Below are positions 8,654 through 16,004 of a stretch of DNA of 64,000 bases, piece by piece. This DNA comes from Bryobacter sp964387685 (GTDB taxonomy: Bacteria > Acidobacteriota > Terriglobia > Bryobacterales > Bryobacteraceae): NCBI GenBank assembly GCA_964387685.1, contig CAYLXK010000005.1, positions 1-64,000 of the forward strand. Reading direction: 5' to 3'. A program made the translations under genes and the position numbers. Each line of letters starts with the position of its first letter. The stretch's first letter is position 1. The notes under the pieces are model-generated. The model worked only from the letters and a program-made list of their open reading frames with translations, made no database searches and was not told the DNA's origin.

Positions 8654-9941
8654 CGGGAACGAATTCAAGCCAAGCGTCCATCATTTCGGTGCGCGTGTGT
8701 TCGCCCCAACGGACGGCGACCTGGGGATTGGGATTGGCGGGGTTATTGGGAGAGTTATCGAACCAGCCTTCCATCTTGACGACGGTGCCTTGGGGAAGGC
8801 GGGGCGGACGGGCAAAGCGGTACATTTCTTGCCATTCGAAGTCGTAGCGGGGGACGTCGAGCAGGATCTGGGGCGGACGGCCTGGGATTTCGGCCCAAAT
8901 GCGGAAGGCTTTGCCCCGGTAGTGCATGTGGCCCAGGAGACCGAGGAGATCGGCGTCGTAGGGCAGGGTGACGCAGGCGGTGACGCGATGCGCGGGGGCG
9001 CCGGGGGGAATGGAGAAATAGAAGTTCGAGGCCTCCAGGCGCTCCAGCGCGCGCTTGGGGGGGGCCTGGGCCAGGACGAAGCCGACCTGGGAAAGGTCGG
9101 TTTCGGGCCGGCCCGTGACTTTGGCGTAGTGGATGTCGAAGAGGAACTTGGAGCCGGCGGGGATGCGTTTGGCAACGCCGGGAGGCCAAGCGGCGGGAGA
9201 CATGCCGGGAACGAAGGAGGCGAGCAGGGCTTGGGTATCGCCATGATCGCGGCCGATGATGTAGCCGCCGTCCGGATGGGAGCAGCCGTCATCCAGCGCG
9301 GGGGCAGCGGGATCGATGACCTTGAGGCCGTCGTCGAGAACGAAAGGGCTGGGAGCGCGGCGGCGGGAAGAAGAAGGGGGATGGGGGAGTTGGAGGAAGA
9401 CGTGGGCGTGGTGAACGATCTTGCGGTTGCCGGGGCGGAACTCGACGGCTTGAACCCAAAGGTCTTTTTCGAGGTGGGGATCGACCAGGATCTTGACGTA
9501 CTCGTCGGGGCCGGAGGCGGAGACCTTTTGCTCGGCGGGCAAGGAAACGACGAGGCTGGGAGCGCCGATGCCCCAACCATCGGTGAGGGATGGGGCGGCG
9601 GCTGGGGCTCGGGGCGGTCCCGGTAGAGGCTGCTTCGCCCAGGCGCGCAAGGTGGCGATCTCGGCTTGATTCAAGCGGCGATCGTTGGAGAAGTGCCCCG
9701 CGGGAGAGTTAGCGTGCCAAGGGGGCATGCGGCGGGAGGAGACGCTGGCGGAGATCGCTTGGGCCCAGGGGCGGACCTCGGCAAAGGTGCGCAGAGGCAT
9801 GGGACCAATCTCGCCGGGGCGATGGCAGGCGACGCAATGACGCTCGAGGATCGGGGCGACGTCTTCCGAGTACGTGGCGGAAAAGAGCGGGGCGCCTAGC
9901 GAGAAAAGGAGACTTAGAGCGCGACTAAGTATCTTTGCCAT
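8637..9941 (-). CDS. Secreted haem-c/copper monooxygenase-like protein
   Basis: 434 aa. A signal peptide (about residues 1-22) is followed by a cytochrome-c-like segment with one CxxCH haem motif (CVACH, residues 36-40, and a PPWHA stretch downstream). A C-terminal half resembles the copper-dependent ascorbate monooxygenase fold: HHAH and GHMHYRG provide His clusters like the two copper sites of PHM/DBM-type enzymes. Such proteins are common in Acidobacteriota and Planctomycetota and uncharacterised. ATG 9941 is chosen because a signal peptide begins there; the open frame extends upstream only as a shadow of the next gene. It overlaps the upstream zinc protein by 17 bases, indicating an operon. 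Confidence 0.78.
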   Translation of the reverse strand: MAKILSRALSLLFSLGAPLFSATYSEDVAPILERHCVACHRPGEIGPMPLRTFAEVRPWAQAISASVSSRRMPPWHANSPAGHFSNDRRLNQAEIATLRAWAKQPLPGPPRAPAAAPSLTDGWGIGAPSLVVSLPAEQKVSASGPDEYVKILVDPHLEKDLWVQAVEFRPGNRKIVHHAHVFLQLPHPPSSSRRRAPSPFVLDDGLKVIDPAAPALDDGCSHPDGGYIIGRDHGDTQALLASFVPGMSPAAWPPGVAKRIPAGSKFLFDIHYAKVTGRPETDLSQVGFVLAQAPPKRALERLEASNFYFSIPPGAPAHRVTACVTLPYDADLLGLLGHMHYRGKAFRIWAEIPGRPPQILLDVPRYDFEWQEMYRFARPPRLPQGTVVKMEGWFDNSPNNPANPNPQVAVRWGEHTRTEMMDAWLEFVPATARP

Positions 9942-10359
9942 TGGAAACTCCGGAGAGAGTGATGGTAGTTTCCACAATTGTGTCCTCGGTGGGATCGACG
10001 TTGACCCATTTCTTCTTACCCTTGACGAGACGGAAACTGATGAAGTTATGCCGACAGGCCTTGCAGCGCACTTTCTTGGCGCCGAGGGCGCACTTGAGCT
10101 GCCAGGAGAAGGGGATTTTGTAATAGGTCTCTTCCCAGGTGGAAAGTTCGAGACGGAAGCATTTGGGGCAACGCGAGTAAATGGCCTCATGCAATCTCCA
10201 CAGGCTTTCGCACCAGCGGTGGGAGCAATCGGTACAGCGCATGGGAGGGCGGCCGGTCCAATCGCTGAGGCGTTCTGCGAAGGATTTGATCTTCGACGTG
10301 CGGATGTGGGTACTGCCGCATTCGGGACACGACAATTGCATGGGATTGTGGCGCGGCAT
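9925..10359 (-). CDS. Small protein with four CxxC zinc-ribbon motifs
   Basis: 144 aa, cytoplasmic, no signal. Four Cys pairs are visible: CPECG, CTDC, CPKC and CKAC, spaced as two zinc ribbons, followed by a basic patch (RLVKGKKKW) and an acidic, Thr-rich tail. This looks like a nucleic-acid or protein-binding zinc ribbon protein; I do not recognise a named family. The start at 10359 (ATG) is preferred, with 10341 as an alternative starting right before the first CxxC. It sits between the MBOAT gene and the haem/copper protein on the same strand, overlapping the latter by 17 bases. Confidence 0.65.
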   Translation of the reverse strand: MPRHNPMQLSCPECGSTHIRTSKIKSFAERLSDWTGRPPMRCTDCSHRWCESLWRLHEAIYSRCPKCFRLELSTWEETYYKIPFSWQLKCALGAKKVRCKACRHNFISFRLVKGKKKWVNVDPTEDTIVETTITLSGVSNGKDT

Positions 10360-10397
10360 GAGCAAGTACGAGGTCTTTCCATGATAGCCGGGAAGCG

Positions 10398-11711
10398 TCA
10401 GAACTGGAAGTAGACAAATGGGATACTCACGTCGGTAACGGCGAAGACTTCGAGGAGAAAAAGAGATAGGGCAAGCACTCCGGCGTAGACCCAGGTGCGG
10501 GAGAGGTCTAAGGGGCGCCATTCTTCGACCGCGGCGACGGCCAAGGAAAAGCCGATGAGGCCGAGGTGCCAGGGCTCCAGGAGCCAGCGCCCCGGAGGGC
10601 CGTGGAAGAGCGAGGCGACTACGCTGAGATCCGAGGCGCGGAAGAAGACCCAACCGATGGACACGAGGACAAAGGTGATGGGTATGCGCGCGAGCTTTTT
10701 CGATTGGCCAAGGCCCAATGCGCGCTCCGCGCAGAGCAGGACACCGTGATAGGCACCCCAAACGGCGAAGTTCCAACTGGCGCCATGCCAGAGCCCGCCG
10801 AGGATCATGGTGAGCAAAAGATTGCGGTAGGTATGGCGGCGGTTGCCGCCTAGGGGGATGTAGAGGTAATCGCGGAGCCAACTGGAGAGAGAGATGTGCC
10901 AACGGCGCCAGAAATCGGTGATAGAGGCAGCGAGGTAAGGACGGCGGAAATTTAGGGGGAAATGAAATCCAAAGAGCTTTGCCATGCCGATGGCCATGTC
11001 GGTATAGCCGGAGAAATCAAAGTAGATTTGCATGGCAAAGGCGAGGGTGGCGCTCCAGGCGCCATAAACTCCAGCGTCGAGGATGCCTTCGGGCCGGGAA
11101 AAGTAGGAATCCGTAACTTTAGCGAACTGGTCGGCGAAGGCCATCTTCTTGGTGAGGCCCACGACGAGTAGGAGGACAGCTCGGGAGACGTCTCCGCTAG
11201 AGGGGGCGCGCCAAGGGGCGAGATCGGCAAAGAAGACTTTGGCCCGAACGATGGGGCCGGCGACGAGTTGGGGGAAGAAGGCCAGGAAGAGGGCGTAGTC
11301 GAAAGGGTTGCGAATAGGCTCTTGCTCGCGGCGGTAGACATCGACGACGTAGGAGATGCTCTGGAAAATGTGAAAGCTGATGCCGATGGGCAAGACGATC
11401 TCGATGGCGAAGCGGTGGCCGGTGAGGAAGTGGAAGTATTTGAAAAAGGCGAGGACGCCGAGGTTGGCGCTAAGACTGAGGAGGAGGCCGAGCTTGCGGC
11501 GGGCGCCTTGGCTGCGGGCGATCCAGAGGCCGGCGGCGTAGTCCAAGGCCGTGACACCGAGCAGCAGGCCGAGGAACTTCACGTTCCAGGAGCCGTAGAA
11601 GTAGTAACTCGCGGCCAGTAGCCAATATTTGCGCCCGCGTTGGGGGAGCGCATAGAAGCCCGCCAACGCCAAAGCCAGGAAGGCAAAGAAGTCGAGGGTA
11701 TTAAAGAGCAA
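10398..11711 (-). CDS. MBOAT family O-acyltransferase (AlgI-like)
   Basis: 437 aa, polytopic membrane protein. It transfers an acyl group, usually acetyl, toward periplasmic polysaccharide together with an SGNH partner. Family motifs are clear: the first-helix start FNTLDFFAFL, PIGISFHIFQSISYVVDVYR, FPQLVAGPIVR, QIYFDFSGYTDMAIG, NFRRPYLAASITDFWRRWHISLSSWLRDYLYIPLGGN and the catalytic-His segment GGLWHGASWNF. The start is TTG at 11711 with AAAGG six bases upstream; it overlaps the upstream SGNH gene by 11 bases, which makes coupled expression likely. Confidence 0.93.
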   Translation of the reverse strand: MLFNTLDFFAFLALALAGFYALPQRGRKYWLLAASYYFYGSWNVKFLGLLLGVTALDYAAGLWIARSQGARRKLGLLLSLSANLGVLAFFKYFHFLTGHRFAIEIVLPIGISFHIFQSISYVVDVYRREQEPIRNPFDYALFLAFFPQLVAGPIVRAKVFFADLAPWRAPSSGDVSRAVLLLVVGLTKKMAFADQFAKVTDSYFSRPEGILDAGVYGAWSATLAFAMQIYFDFSGYTDMAIGMAKLFGFHFPLNFRRPYLAASITDFWRRWHISLSSWLRDYLYIPLGGNRRHTYRNLLLTMILGGLWHGASWNFAVWGAYHGVLLCAERALGLGQSKKLARIPITFVLVSIGWVFFRASDLSVVASLFHGPPGRWLLEPWHLGLIGFSLAVAAVEEWRPLDLSRTWVYAGVLALSLFLLEVFAVTDVSIPFVYFQF

Positions 11712-12768
11712 GCTTGGCCTTTAGCTCCTCGGCCAGCATTTGTCCGTAGCGTGTGGAACCGGCGCGATTCATGTGGAGAACGTCCTTGAAAAGCTCGGTC
11801 CGCTCAAGAATTTCGTAGCGGTGCTCGTCTCCCATTTCAAAGCCAAGGTCGCGCAGGCTGGACGTATGGGCAAGAGAGGCGTCGGAGGGCCGCACGAGCG
11901 GGCCTCGAGGCAACTTTACGACGATGAGGCGAGTGGGGCTGTTACGGTAGCGTTCGCGAATTTTCCCGAACCATAGACGGCGATAGGCGGAGTAAATTCC
12001 GCGGGAGGGAGGGCGAGGGCGGAGCAGCATGGCGGTGACGGCTTCCTTAAAGGCCGCGTCGGCTTCGGGAGGATAGGAGGGGGTGCGGGTGGACCAATCG
12101 ACGGCGAGGCCGTTGACGTTTTTTTCGCTTTCGAGGTACTCGTAGCTGCCGTTAGGCCACCAGGAGCGGTTGAGCTGGGCTTTGCGGATGCGTTCGCGGG
12201 GGTTGCGCAAGAAGGACAGGATGTCCGGTTGGAGCGCGGCGCCCTTGACGAGGGTGGCGCGCCAGGCACCGGCGGCCCATTCGCGGGTGGCATAGGTGAG
12301 AGGGTATTCGGGGAGGTCCTGCCAGCGCAGGAGCGGGGTCAAGTATTGGATGTCGTAGGGGTAATCGCGGTAGTCGACGTCGGTTTCAAGGTCGTCAAAG
12401 CTATCGACGGGAAAAACGATGGCATGGTAGCGGCGGGCGGTGGGATCGAGTTCGCGCAGGATGTAGTGCCAGCAGCGGGGCGTGGTGCCGGCGACGCCGC
12501 CGTGGGTGAGGCGGAAATTCCAGCCCTGGGCGGCGAGGAATTCGTTGACCAGCTTGGGAGAATAGTTCATGCGCGAATCGCCCATGGTCAAAACGAGGGG
12601 CTCTTTCCAGGCGGCTTGGTGGGCGCGTTCGCGCAGGAGCGTGAGTTGGAGGATGCCGGCGCTGGAATCGGGTTCAAGGTAGGGCCAATAGAGGCCGCTA
12701 CGGAAGAGGAGAGCGTCCAGGGCGAGGAAGAAGAGGAGGCCGAGGGTAACTTTTTTCGCGGCAGACAC
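11701..12768 (-). CDS. SGNH/AlgX-like membrane-anchored acyl-transfer protein
   Basis: About 355 aa. An N-terminal membrane anchor (VTLGLLFFLALDALLF) is followed by a periplasmic SGNH-type domain: GDSRMNYSPKLVNEF carries the nucleophile Ser in a GDS block, GGVAGTT the Gly block, and MNRAGSTRYG at the C-terminus the region where the family places a catalytic His; here the preceding residues are LHMNRAG, so H may serve that role. It likely hands acetyl groups from the MBOAT protein to an extracellular polysaccharide (AlgJ/AlgX, PatB logic; inference). I choose GTG 12768 because it precedes the anchor; the longer frame to 12879 would run into the divergent gene. Confidence 0.72.
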   Translation of the reverse strand: MSAAKKVTLGLLFFLALDALLFRSGLYWPYLEPDSSAGILQLTLLRERAHQAAWKEPLVLTMGDSRMNYSPKLVNEFLAAQGWNFRLTHGGVAGTTPRCWHYILRELDPTARRYHAIVFPVDSFDDLETDVDYRDYPYDIQYLTPLLRWQDLPEYPLTYATREWAAGAWRATLVKGAALQPDILSFLRNPRERIRKAQLNRSWWPNGSYEYLESEKNVNGLAVDWSTRTPSYPPEADAAFKEAVTAMLLRPRPPSRGIYSAYRRLWFGKIRERYRNSPTRLIVVKLPRGPLVRPSDASLAHTSSLRDLGFEMGDEHRYEILERTELFKDVLHMNRAGSTRYGQMLAEELKAKLAL

Positions 12769-12804
12769 TATCAGGTCATTGTAGTGAGATAGACTCGATT
12801 TTTT

Positions 12805-14091
12805 ATGGAAAACACACCCCGCCGGAATTTTTTGAAGGCCGCCGGAGCCGTGGCAGCTCCCGCGATTATCAGTGCGCAAACGGTAACGAACGCGATCAAA
12901 GTCGGCTTGGTCGGAGCCGGCGGGCGCGGCAGCGGCGCGGCGGCGCAGGCGTTGAAGGCAGACGACTACGCGGAGCTGACGGCCGTTGCCGACGTGAGCA
13001 CGGACCAGATAAATGCCGCGCTGCCACGTATTGGGCGCGCGGCGGGCCAGAACGGCGCAGCCAAGATCAAGGTGGCCGACGACCGCAAATATCTAGGCTA
13101 TGAAGCGTTTAAGCGGGTGGTCGATTCCGATATCGATGTGGTGATTCTGGCAACGCCTCCGGGCTTCCGGCCGTTGCATCTGCGCTATGCGGTGGAGAAG
13201 AAGCGCCATATTTTTTGCGAGAAGCCAATGGCGGTGGACCCGGCGGGCGTGCGCCATGTGCTGGAGTCGGTGCGGATGTCCAAGAACAACGACCGGAGCT
13301 TAGTGGCGGGCTTCAACTGGCGCTATTCGAACTACATCACGGCGCTATTTGAGCAGATTCACAACGGCATTATTGGGGACATCACGGCCTACTACGCGAC
13401 GTACTATTCAAGCCCCGTGAAGCCGATTCCGATGGGCACCAAGAAACCGGACGATATGAGCGACGTTGAATGGCAGACGCGCTGGTGGTACAACTTCGTG
13501 TGGACCTGCGGGGGCGGCTTTGTGGAGCAGTGCGTCCATTCCGTAGACAAGGTAGCGTGGGCGTTTAAGGAGACTCCCCCGATATCGTGTGTGGCCAATG
13601 CCGGGCGCGCTTATCCGGCCGAGGGCGGCACGAATATTCACGACCATATCGAGGCCAATTACCTCTACCCGAGCGGCGCGCGAGCCTTCATTGCGCACCG
13701 GCATTACGTCGGCGCGCACAACGAGAACTCCGACTACATTCTGGGCACCAAGGGCAAGATCACCATCGGCCGTAGCCCCATGCCCAAGGTAGAGGACTGG
13801 AAGGGCAATATCCTGTGGAGTTTCGATGGCACGCGGAACGATCCCTACCAGTACGAGCATGATGTACTGTTTCAATCGATCCGTAAGGCCACGCCGGTTA
13901 ACAACGGCGACCGCATGATTCACTCGACCGCGCTGGCGGTGATGGGGCGCTTGGCCGGGGATACCGGGGCGGAGTTGACGTGGGATCAGATGATGAATTC
14001 CAAACAGTCCACCTTCCCCGATCCTTTCGATCCCAAGGGTAATCTGCCCGTGGTGCCCGTAGCCGTACCCGGCATCACGAAGCTGATATGA
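12805..14091 (+). CDS. Tat-exported Gfo/Idh/MocA family oxidoreductase
   Basis: 428 aa. NAD(P)-dependent sugar-type dehydrogenase with a twin-arginine leader (PRRNFLKAAGAVAAPAIISAQ). The Rossmann nucleotide site VGLVGAGGRGSGAAA is near residues 32-46, followed by the EKP signature (IFCEKPMAVD) and the C-terminal alpha/beta substrate domain. Exported Gfo/Idh proteins with a bound cofactor are typical of Acidobacteriota and Planctomycetota and act on sugars or inositols; the substrate is not visible. The next gene starts at 14088 with an ATGA overlap, so the two are coupled. Confidence 0.9.
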   Translation: MENTPRRNFLKAAGAVAAPAIISAQTVTNAIKVGLVGAGGRGSGAAAQALKADDYAELTAVADVSTDQINAALPRIGRAAGQNGAAKIKVADDRKYLGYEAFKRVVDSDIDVVILATPPGFRPLHLRYAVEKKRHIFCEKPMAVDPAGVRHVLESVRMSKNNDRSLVAGFNWRYSNYITALFEQIHNGIIGDITAYYATYYSSPVKPIPMGTKKPDDMSDVEWQTRWWYNFVWTCGGGFVEQCVHSVDKVAWAFKETPPISCVANAGRAYPAEGGTNIHDHIEANYLYPSGARAFIAHRHYVGAHNENSDYILGTKGKITIGRSPMPKVEDWKGNILWSFDGTRNDPYQYEHDVLFQSIRKATPVNNGDRMIHSTALAVMGRLAGDTGAELTWDQMMNSKQSTFPDPFDPKGNLPVVPVAVPGITKLI

Positions 14092-15254
14092 GCCCGCTGT
14101 TCTTGCTGGCGTTCGCGGTCGATTTCGATGCGCAAGTGAAGCCGGTGCTGGAGAAGCATTGCCTCGAGTGCCACGATCGACCTTTTTTCGTGCGCAATCG
14201 GAGCACGATTGTGGAGACCCTGACGCTGCCGGTGAGCGACGAGCGCGCAATGCCGCCCAAGGGTCCGCGCGTGCCGGCGGCGGAGCAGGCGTTGATTGCG
14301 GCGTGGGTGAAAGAAGGCATGACATGGCCTACGGCGGTCAAGGCGATGAACGACGACCTGGAACTGACCAAAGCGATTCGCCGCCAAATTGAAAAGACCG
14401 GCAACAGCGCCTTCAAGGCCTATACCGAGGCGATTCCCGGCGCGGGCGTTTCCTTTGAAATGGCGGCGATTCCAGCAGGCAAGTTCCGGATGGGTTCTAA
14501 TGACCGGCCGGATGAGGGCCCGGTGCACGAGCGGAACATCGAGGCCTTTTGGATGGGCAAGCGCGAGGTGACGTGGAACGAGTATCGGCTCTTTATGTTC
14601 GCGATGCTCTCCGGGGAAGCGCCAGGGCAAGACAACGTCCTGGACGCGGTAAGCCGGCCGACAAAGCCTTACACGGAGATGAGCTTTGGCATGGGCATCG
14701 ATGGCTTTCCGGCGATCTCGATGACGCATCATGCCGCCAACAAATATGCGCAGTGGCTGAGCGCGAAGACGGGGCATTTTTACCGGCTGCCGACGGAGGC
14801 CGAATGGGAGTACGCATGCCGCGCGGCTTCCCCGCCCATGCTGCCGCCGCTGGCCGAGGTGGCCATTTACGGAGCGCAGAAGTACGAAAAGGTGGGTACG
14901 AAGAAACCCAATGCTTTCGGACTCTACGACATGCTGGGCAATGTGATGGAGTGGACGGCCGATCAATACGAGGCCGACGCGTACGCTCATCCGCAGCCGT
15001 GGGTGAAATCGAAGACGCCGTATCCGCATGTGGCGCGCGGGGGCTCTTGGATGGACGCGCCTGCGAAGCTGACGTGCACAGCACGCACGGCGTCCGATCC
15101 GAGTTGGAAGCAGCAGGACCCGAACATTCCGCGCAGCATCTGGTACCACACGGATGCGCAAGGCCTAGGGCTGCGATTGGTGCGGCCGTTGCAGTTGCCT
15201 TCGCTTGAGGAGATGCATGCCTTCTGGAACAATGGCGTGGCGGAGGATAACTGA
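14088..15254 (+). CDS. Haem-c motif fused to FGE/SUMF1-like domain
   Basis: 388 aa. A short hydrophobic start and a cytochrome-like segment with one CxxCH (CLECH, residues 25-29) and the MPPKGPRVP loop typical of haem-binding PSCyt1-like domains are followed by a formylglycine-generating-enzyme-like domain (about 125-365; MAAIPAGKFRMGSNDRPDEGP, FRLPTEAEWEYACR-like, LGNVMEWTADQY, VARGGSW). The Cys pair that makes true FGE catalytic is not evident: only one Cys (LTCTA) lies in the expected segment, so sulfatase activation is doubtful. It is coupled to the upstream Gfo/Idh gene by ATGA. Confidence 0.82.
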   Translation: MSPLFLLAFAVDFDAQVKPVLEKHCLECHDRPFFVRNRSTIVETLTLPVSDERAMPPKGPRVPAAEQALIAAWVKEGMTWPTAVKAMNDDLELTKAIRRQIEKTGNSAFKAYTEAIPGAGVSFEMAAIPAGKFRMGSNDRPDEGPVHERNIEAFWMGKREVTWNEYRLFMFAMLSGEAPGQDNVLDAVSRPTKPYTEMSFGMGIDGFPAISMTHHAANKYAQWLSAKTGHFYRLPTEAEWEYACRAASPPMLPPLAEVAIYGAQKYEKVGTKKPNAFGLYDMLGNVMEWTADQYEADAYAHPQPWVKSKTPYPHVARGGSWMDAPAKLTCTARTASDPSWKQQDPNIPRSIWYHTDAQGLGLRLVRPLQLPSLEEMHAFWNNGVAEDN

Positions 15255-15996
15255 GTCCTGGCCAGCGCTGGGGACGGTGGCGCGGGTGGTTTTCTACGGG
15301 GAAGACGCGCGCGCGGTGGGGGCAGTAAAGGCAAGGGTGGCGGCGCTGGACCGGATACTTTCCGACTACCGGCCGGATAGCGAATTGAATTGGGTTTGCC
15401 GCGAGGCCTATAAACGAACAGTGCGAGTGTCGCGGGAGTTCTTTACGGTGCTGGAATTTGCGCAACGGGTGAGCTTGTTGACGGGCGGCGTCTTTGACAC
15501 AACGATTGGGGCGCGAACGAGGGGGCGAAGCGGTACGGTAGGTTTTCAATACGTAGCGCTCGGGGCGGGCACGGTGCGGCTGGCCAAGCCGGACATGCAG
15601 TTCGATTTTGGCGCGCTGGGGAAGGGCTTTATTGCGGATGAGGTTTCCGCGCTACTGGACAAGATGGGCTACCGATCGCATCTGGTGTCGTTTTCAGGAG
15701 ACATTGTGCTGGGGGACGCGCCGCCGGGGAGTGAGGGCTGGAAGATTGGATTGGGGAGCGAGGGGAGGCCGAGGCTGCTCGTGCGGCGGGGGATTGCGAC
15801 GGCGGGCAATACGTTTCAACCGGGGCATATCTTGGACGCGACGACGGGGGTGGCGTACCGGGGAGCGAAGACGGTGACGGTGATTGCGAAGTGCGGATTG
15901 GAAGCGGATGCGCTGGATACGGCGCTGCTTTTGCTGGCCGGGGAAAAGCGCGAGGAGCTATTGGAGCATTTCCCGGGGGCTGAGTCTCTACAATGA
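15217..15996 (+). CDS. apbE: FAD:protein FMN transferase (ApbE family)
   Basis: About 259 aa. Uses FAD to attach FMN covalently to Thr/Ser of target flavoproteins. Motifs: ALGTVARVVFYG, LDRILSDYRPDSELNWV, GGVFDTTIG, FDFGALGKGFIADEV (substrate and Mg site), SFSGDIVLG and AGNTFQPGHILDATTG with the conserved His, then TVTVIAKCGLEADALDTALLLL. ATG 15217 lies 4 bases after GAGGAG; ATG 15232 is an alternative. The gene starts inside the end of the haem-FGE gene and is therefore translationally coupled. No flavoprotein target is encoded nearby, and there is no signal peptide. Confidence 0.9.
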   Translation: MPSGTMAWRRITESWPALGTVARVVFYGEDARAVGAVKARVAALDRILSDYRPDSELNWVCREAYKRTVRVSREFFTVLEFAQRVSLLTGGVFDTTIGARTRGRSGTVGFQYVALGAGTVRLAKPDMQFDFGALGKGFIADEVSALLDKMGYRSHLVSFSGDIVLGDAPPGSEGWKIGLGSEGRPRLLVRRGIATAGNTFQPGHILDATTGVAYRGAKTVTVIAKCGLEADALDTALLLLAGEKREELLEHFPGAESLQ

Positions 15997-16004
15997 AGAG
16001 ATAG

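Noticed and set aside
9942..10382. N-terminal extension of the haem/copper gene to 10382
   Set aside because: The extra sequence is the other reading of the zinc-ribbon gene; a clear signal peptide begins at 9941.
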